From positions 173,648 through 237,647 of the forward strand of contig JAEWGM010000043.1 of assembly GCA_023388315.1 (NCBI GenBank): DNA of 64,000 nucleotides, read 5' to 3'. Source of the stretch: Bacteroidota bacterium (GTDB lineage Bacteria > Bacteroidota > Bacteroidia > Bacteroidales > Dysgonomonadaceae). The translations under genes were made by a program, and so were the position numbers. How positions within the stretch are numbered: the first letter of the stretch is position 1; each line of letters opens with the position of its first letter. The notes beneath the pieces are model-generated. The model did not search any database. It saw only the letters and a list, made by a program, of their open reading frames with translations, and was not told where the DNA came from. Below, piece by piece: positions 61,347-64,000 of this stretch.

Positions 61347-61478
61347 GGTAACGGTTTGAGGCTTTAAGAAGTGGCGGATTGCGGGCGTGTAATTCTCAGC
61401 ATTTCACTAATGTTTGTGCGGGTTACAAAACTTGAATACAACACTTTACCCCGCCATTTCTTAAAGCCTATGTTAGCG
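61347..61478. repeat. attC-like imperfect inverted repeat R1
   Basis: AGGCTTTAAGAAGTGGCGG (61359-61377) is complementary to 61451-61469 at 18 of 19 positions. The outer words GGTAAC (61347-61352) and GTTAGCG (61472-61478) are also related by inversion. About 74 bases separate the arms. It resembles an integron recombination site (attC) in size and shape, although the core GTTRRRY is not matched strictly. It lies 3' of the KilA-N gene. Confidence 0.5.
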
Positions 61479-61490
61479 GTTCGTTGCTTT

Positions 61491-62306
61491 CTATTTCAGT
61501 TTCTTCATTGTATTGCTTGCAAGTAACGATTTCATTTGTGTTATGGCTACTTTGTTTAATTGCAGAAGCCTTTCGCTTTGTGATAAGCCTTGTCTGATTA
61601 GCAAAGCGTTCACGCTCTCCATATTGCTTAACACCACAAGCTGTTCCAATGTTGCGTAATCTCGTATATTTCCTGTTTTGTCAGGATTATTGTCTCGCCA
61701 TTCTTTTGCCGTAATTCCAAACAGAGCAACATTCAACAAATCGGCTTCGTTGGCATACACAAAACTCGCTTGTTGTTTGGTAATTTCCTGCGGAATAAGG
61801 TTTTCTTTTATTGCATCGGTATGAATTTGATAGTTCACTTTGGCAAGAGTTCGTTGCAAATTCCATTCTAATTTTAAACGGTCGTTTTCTTCACTTTTGA
61901 GGCGTTGAAATTCTTTTACAAGATATATTTTGAATTGCGGACTAATCCACATCCCAAACTCAAAAGCAATGTCGGGGTGAGCGTAAGTTCCACCATATCG
62001 CCCTGCGGTAGCTTTCAATCCAATTGCATTTGTCTTTTCGACCCATTCTTTTACGCTTATTTTATAGCTATTTAGCCCTGCTTGACTTTTAATTATGGCG
62101 AATTCGCCATAATTAAAATTAGGATTGTAAACCGTTTCCCAAATACCAAGATATTCAATCGTATTCCTATTTCGAAGCCAATCAGAAATAAAAAAATCGC
62201 CGTCTTTGGCTTTTAGCATATCAGTTAAAGAAATGTATTCCTGCTCTTTGACGAGAATAACCGTAATTTCTTTGCCCTCAACTTTTATGATTTTGTTTTT
62301 AGCCAT
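61491..62306 (-). CDS. KilA-N domain protein
   Basis: This 271-residue protein has an N-terminal KilA-N DNA-binding domain (about 1-130: YISLTDMLKAKDGDFFISDWLRNRNTIEYLG, AGLNSYKISVKEW, then GRYGGTYAHPDIAFEFGMWISPQFKIYL). The C-terminal half is helical with a conserved-looking FVYANEADLLNVALFGITAKEWR. KilA-N proteins derive from phages and viruses and are common passengers on mobile elements. It is the second gene after the DfsB-like gene on the same strand (68-base gap). A palindrome at 62354-62367 and a -7 box at 62332-62339 lie upstream. Confidence 0.9.
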   Translation of the reverse strand: MAKNKIIKVEGKEITVILVKEQEYISLTDMLKAKDGDFFISDWLRNRNTIEYLGIWETVYNPNFNYGEFAIIKSQAGLNSYKISVKEWVEKTNAIGLKATAGRYGGTYAHPDIAFEFGMWISPQFKIYLVKEFQRLKSEENDRLKLEWNLQRTLAKVNYQIHTDAIKENLIPQEITKQQASFVYANEADLLNVALFGITAKEWRDNNPDKTGNIRDYATLEQLVVLSNMESVNALLIRQGLSQSERLLQLNKVAITQMKSLLASNTMKKLK

Positions 62307-62331
62307 AGCCTTATTTCAATATGATAATCCA

Positions 62332-62339
62332 CAAAATTA
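62332..62339 (-). promoter_or_regulatory. Putative -7 box (TAATTTTG) of the KilA-N gene
   Basis: Minus-strand TAnnTTTG match 26 bases upstream of the start codon. Confidence 0.45.
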
Positions 62340-62353
62340 AATAAAATTGCTCG

Positions 62354-62367
62354 AAAACAGCTGTTTT
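62354..62367. promoter_or_regulatory. 14-base palindrome AAAACAGCTGTTTT
   Basis: A perfect palindrome just upstream of the -7 box of the KilA-N gene, at the -33 region; a likely operator, perhaps for autoregulation. Confidence 0.5.
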
Positions 62368-62374
62368 ATCGCAA

Positions 62375-62887
62375 TTATTTATCTGTCAGACTTTTCTTAT
62401 GTTTTTTGATTTTCTTTATTGCCCAATCGTAGTGGCTTGCAGTTGCCGAAACGCAGTAACTGCCTAAACTTGTTGTGCCTGTCCACGAAAACAATTTATT
62501 AGTAAAAAGTTGTTCGTTTGTAAATGTATCTATCAACGACATTACTTCGGCGTGGCTTTTTTGTAGCATTAATATTGCTTGTTGATAGGACGTAGTTTGG
62601 TGTTTTTTCCAAAATTCAACGTTCATTTGCGGATAGGTTTTCCAATTGTATGGTTCGGGCAGAAAACTTGTTTTCTTTCCTGCCGAGTTTGATTTCACCC
62701 AATGTAACAACAGTTGGTGCCATTCGTACAAGTGCACCAATACATCTCTAATGTTCTTATCTCTATCGTCAAACGAAAATGATTTTTCTTGCTCATCTAC
62801 TGTTAATGAGTTGATTAGACCAAAGAGTTTTTTAAAGTTTTCTTCGCTTTGGTCAATAAGTTGTAGCTTTGTTGTTGGACGTGCCAT
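62375..62887 (-). CDS. ClbS/DfsB-family (DinB-like) four-helix protein
   Basis: This 170-residue protein matches the DfsB/ClbS (DUF1706) family: LIDQSEENFKKLFGLINSL, then FDDRDKNIRDVLVHLYEWHQLLLHWV and later SASHYDWAIKKIKKHKK. The fold is a DinB-like four-helix bundle; ClbS protects cells by hydrolysing the genotoxin colibactin, while most relatives have unknown substrates. It sits between cassette-like repeats and appears to share a cassette with the KilA-N gene. Confidence 0.85.
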   Translation of the reverse strand: MARPTTKLQLIDQSEENFKKLFGLINSLTVDEQEKSFSFDDRDKNIRDVLVHLYEWHQLLLHWVKSNSAGKKTSFLPEPYNWKTYPQMNVEFWKKHQTTSYQQAILMLQKSHAEVMSLIDTFTNEQLFTNKLFSWTGTTSLGSYCVSATASHYDWAIKKIKKHKKSLTDK

Positions 62888-62941
62888 AAAATTTGATTTT
62901 TAGTATGTTTGATACCGTTGTCGGTTGTCGTTTTACAATGA

Positions 62942-63076
62942 CCGCCAACGGTCAAGTATAAGCGTAGTGCGGGTTTTCGGAGCAATACACTGTCCGCCAA
63001 CACGAACTTTGATAGATGGCAAAATACTAAATTTTAGCCACTTCGCCCGCATTACGCTTATACAATGTTGGCGGTA
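62942..63076. repeat. attC-like imperfect inverted repeat R2
   Basis: ACCGCCAAC (62942-62950) is the exact complement of GTTGGCGGT (63068-63076). The inner arms GTATAAGCGTAGTGCGGG (62957-62974) and 63047-63064 match at 17 of 18 positions. Total length 135 bases, close to repeat R1 (132). It lies 3' of the nucleotidyltransferase gene, where an attC would be in a gene cassette. Confidence 0.6.
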
Positions 63077-63082
63077 GTTTAT

Positions 63083-63853
63083 TTATTCAATTCTCCTTAA
63101 TACCCCCTTTAATTTTGCTTCAACTCCAAGATTATCAAAAAGTTTTTCAGTCAATGTTAATGTCTTCTTGAAAGCTGTTTTAATATCTGTCGGATCTAAT
63201 TCTGATGTTGTCTGCTGAAATAACGAATACCAATCTGGATCTATGTCTTTTTCCAAGCTTTTTGTTGGACTTTCCCAATGTTTGGTTTGGTATGTTTCAA
63301 TTCTTATTAACCAAAGTAAATATTTTTGAACATTTGATAAGCTTTGGTAAGCGTGAGCAAATTCCTGTCGTTTAATTAAGTTGCTTGTTGTAAGTAAAAC
63401 ATTCAACAATGATTGGCCCAACCACAGGATATTTTCATTTGTTGTTCGATCAGGTACTTTAGTTTTTATTTCTTTGAGCGTGTTAGTCAATAAATCTTCT
63501 TTATCTACTAAAATCATCTTGTCAAAGTCGCTAAACTCTACCAAACCGTCCCACGATTTGATAACTTCCATTTGGTCGTTTGTCAAAAAATGAAACTCCC
63601 CCCTTATCATATTTTCAAAAATGGCAACTTCACTTCCATACTCGTTGGTAAAATATAATGCCAAAGGATGAATTTGGCTTACCCAATTTTCAGCGGAAAA
63701 ATTTTCTTTATCCTTCAAGAAGATGTAGAATTCAATATCTGAATATTTGTCCCCTTCATTTTTGGTAAATGACCCGTACATAAATACGGCAGAAATATTT
63801 TTATCATTTTGAGCTATTGACTTTGTTTTGTCAATCATTTGTAACTGTGTCAT
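63083..63853 (-). CDS. Nucleotidyltransferase, lincosamide (Lnu)-like
   Basis: This 256-residue protein has the polymerase-beta-type nucleotidyltransferase motif MYGSFTKNEGDKYSDIEFYIF, with Gly27-Ser28 and the acidic Asp39 and Glu41. The overall likeness (MIDKTKSIAQNDKNISAVFMYGS opening, a C-terminal helical part ending KLFDNLGVEAKL) is closest to lincosamide nucleotidyltransferases of the Lnu(B)/Lnu(F) type, which adenylylate clindamycin and lincomycin; an aminoglycoside adenylyltransferase-like role is the alternative. It sits between attC-like repeats, as resistance genes often do in integrons. No resistance phenotype can be claimed from sequence. Confidence 0.65.
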   Translation of the reverse strand: MTQLQMIDKTKSIAQNDKNISAVFMYGSFTKNEGDKYSDIEFYIFLKDKENFSAENWVSQIHPLALYFTNEYGSEVAIFENMIRGEFHFLTNDQMEVIKSWDGLVEFSDFDKMILVDKEDLLTNTLKEIKTKVPDRTTNENILWLGQSLLNVLLTTSNLIKRQEFAHAYQSLSNVQKYLLWLIRIETYQTKHWESPTKSLEKDIDPDWYSLFQQTTSELDPTDIKTAFKKTLTLTEKLFDNLGVEAKLKGVLRRIE

Positions 63854-63989
63854 TTTCTAATTTTTTAATATTAACAATCGCCCTTTCTACTTTGCGTATT
63901 AAAGGATATTTCAATTCTTATTCTATCTTACAGTTACTTATAGCTTCATTTTCTTGAATGTTTTTCGTTGTTAATTGTTTCTTCAAATT

Positions 63990-64000
63990 ACCGCCAACGG
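63990..64000. repeat. Start of a third attC-like repeat (cut by window edge)
   Basis: ACCGCCAACGG at the window end is identical to the first 11 bases of repeat R2 (62942-62952), so another repeat, and probably another cassette, continues beyond the window. Confidence 0.55.

Noticed and set aside
62942..63076. CRISPR repeats at the right end
   Set aside because: The repeats are long inverted repeats about 1 kb or more apart between genes, not short direct repeats with spacers; no cas genes are present.

Overview
The window is a chromosomal segment of a member of the Bacteroidota, most likely order Bacteroidales. The reasons are the promoter style (TAnnTTTG -7 boxes before many genes, hardly any Shine-Dalgarno sequences), a SusC/SusD outer-membrane pair, a PorX regulator of type IX secretion, SPII lipoproteins, and families largely confined to this phylum (HYC_CC_PP, DUF4296, DUF6140-like, DUF1080). 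I cannot fix the genus. There are no rRNA genes, CRISPR arrays, complete insertion sequences or prophage; two tRNA genes are present (Cys-GCA and Ser-GCU).

Layout. 0-9.6 kb: end of a PPK2 polyphosphate kinase, an ECF sigma factor with a small membrane partner, a radical-SAM DNA-repair-type pair, MscL, an arginine/citrulline/ornithine pair (CtlX-RocD), a DUF1080 lipoprotein, and PorX. 9.6-19 kb: a polyvalent-type kinase-like gene between porX and tsaE, a large TPR protein, a putative metal-uptake group (HYC_CC_PP, TonB receptor, HMA protein) and Tex. 19-28.5 kb is the most variable part: a PIN toxin-antitoxin module, a 925-base non-coding stretch with nested inverted repeats and a candidate structured RNA, a UDG-like protein, a visibly AT-rich pair of overlapping dynamin-like GTPase genes followed by a DUF6140-like gene, then a lipoprotein, a SPOUT methyltransferase and a WYL regulator. 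28.6-45.8 kb is mostly housekeeping (radA, adk, obg, pgeF, sod, ftsH, rsfS, ribF, mltG, an aminotransferase) with small DUF4160/DUF2442 and AAA/DUF4143 modules and a short operator-controlled small ORF. 45.8-52.6 kb: a SusC/SusD pair with two endonuclease/exonuclease/phosphatase-family hydrolases, probably a nutrient-uptake locus. 52.8-61.1 kb: ileS, a DksA-like gene, lspA, a DUF4296 lipoprotein and pyruvate phosphate dikinase. 61.1-64 kb: three minus-strand genes (KilA-N, DfsB-like, lincosamide-nucleotidyltransferase-like) punctuated by about 132-135-base imperfect inverted repeats, looking like an integron-style gene-cassette array without an integrase in view.

The strongest leads for something not yet described are the tandem GTPase unit at 21.5-26.1 kb (possibly an antiviral or membrane-remodelling module), the structured RNA candidate just upstream of it, a 36-base promoter module present three times between 20.4 and 26.9 kb, and the cassette-like array at the right end. 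All functions here are read from sequence motifs and family knowledge; no database search was run.
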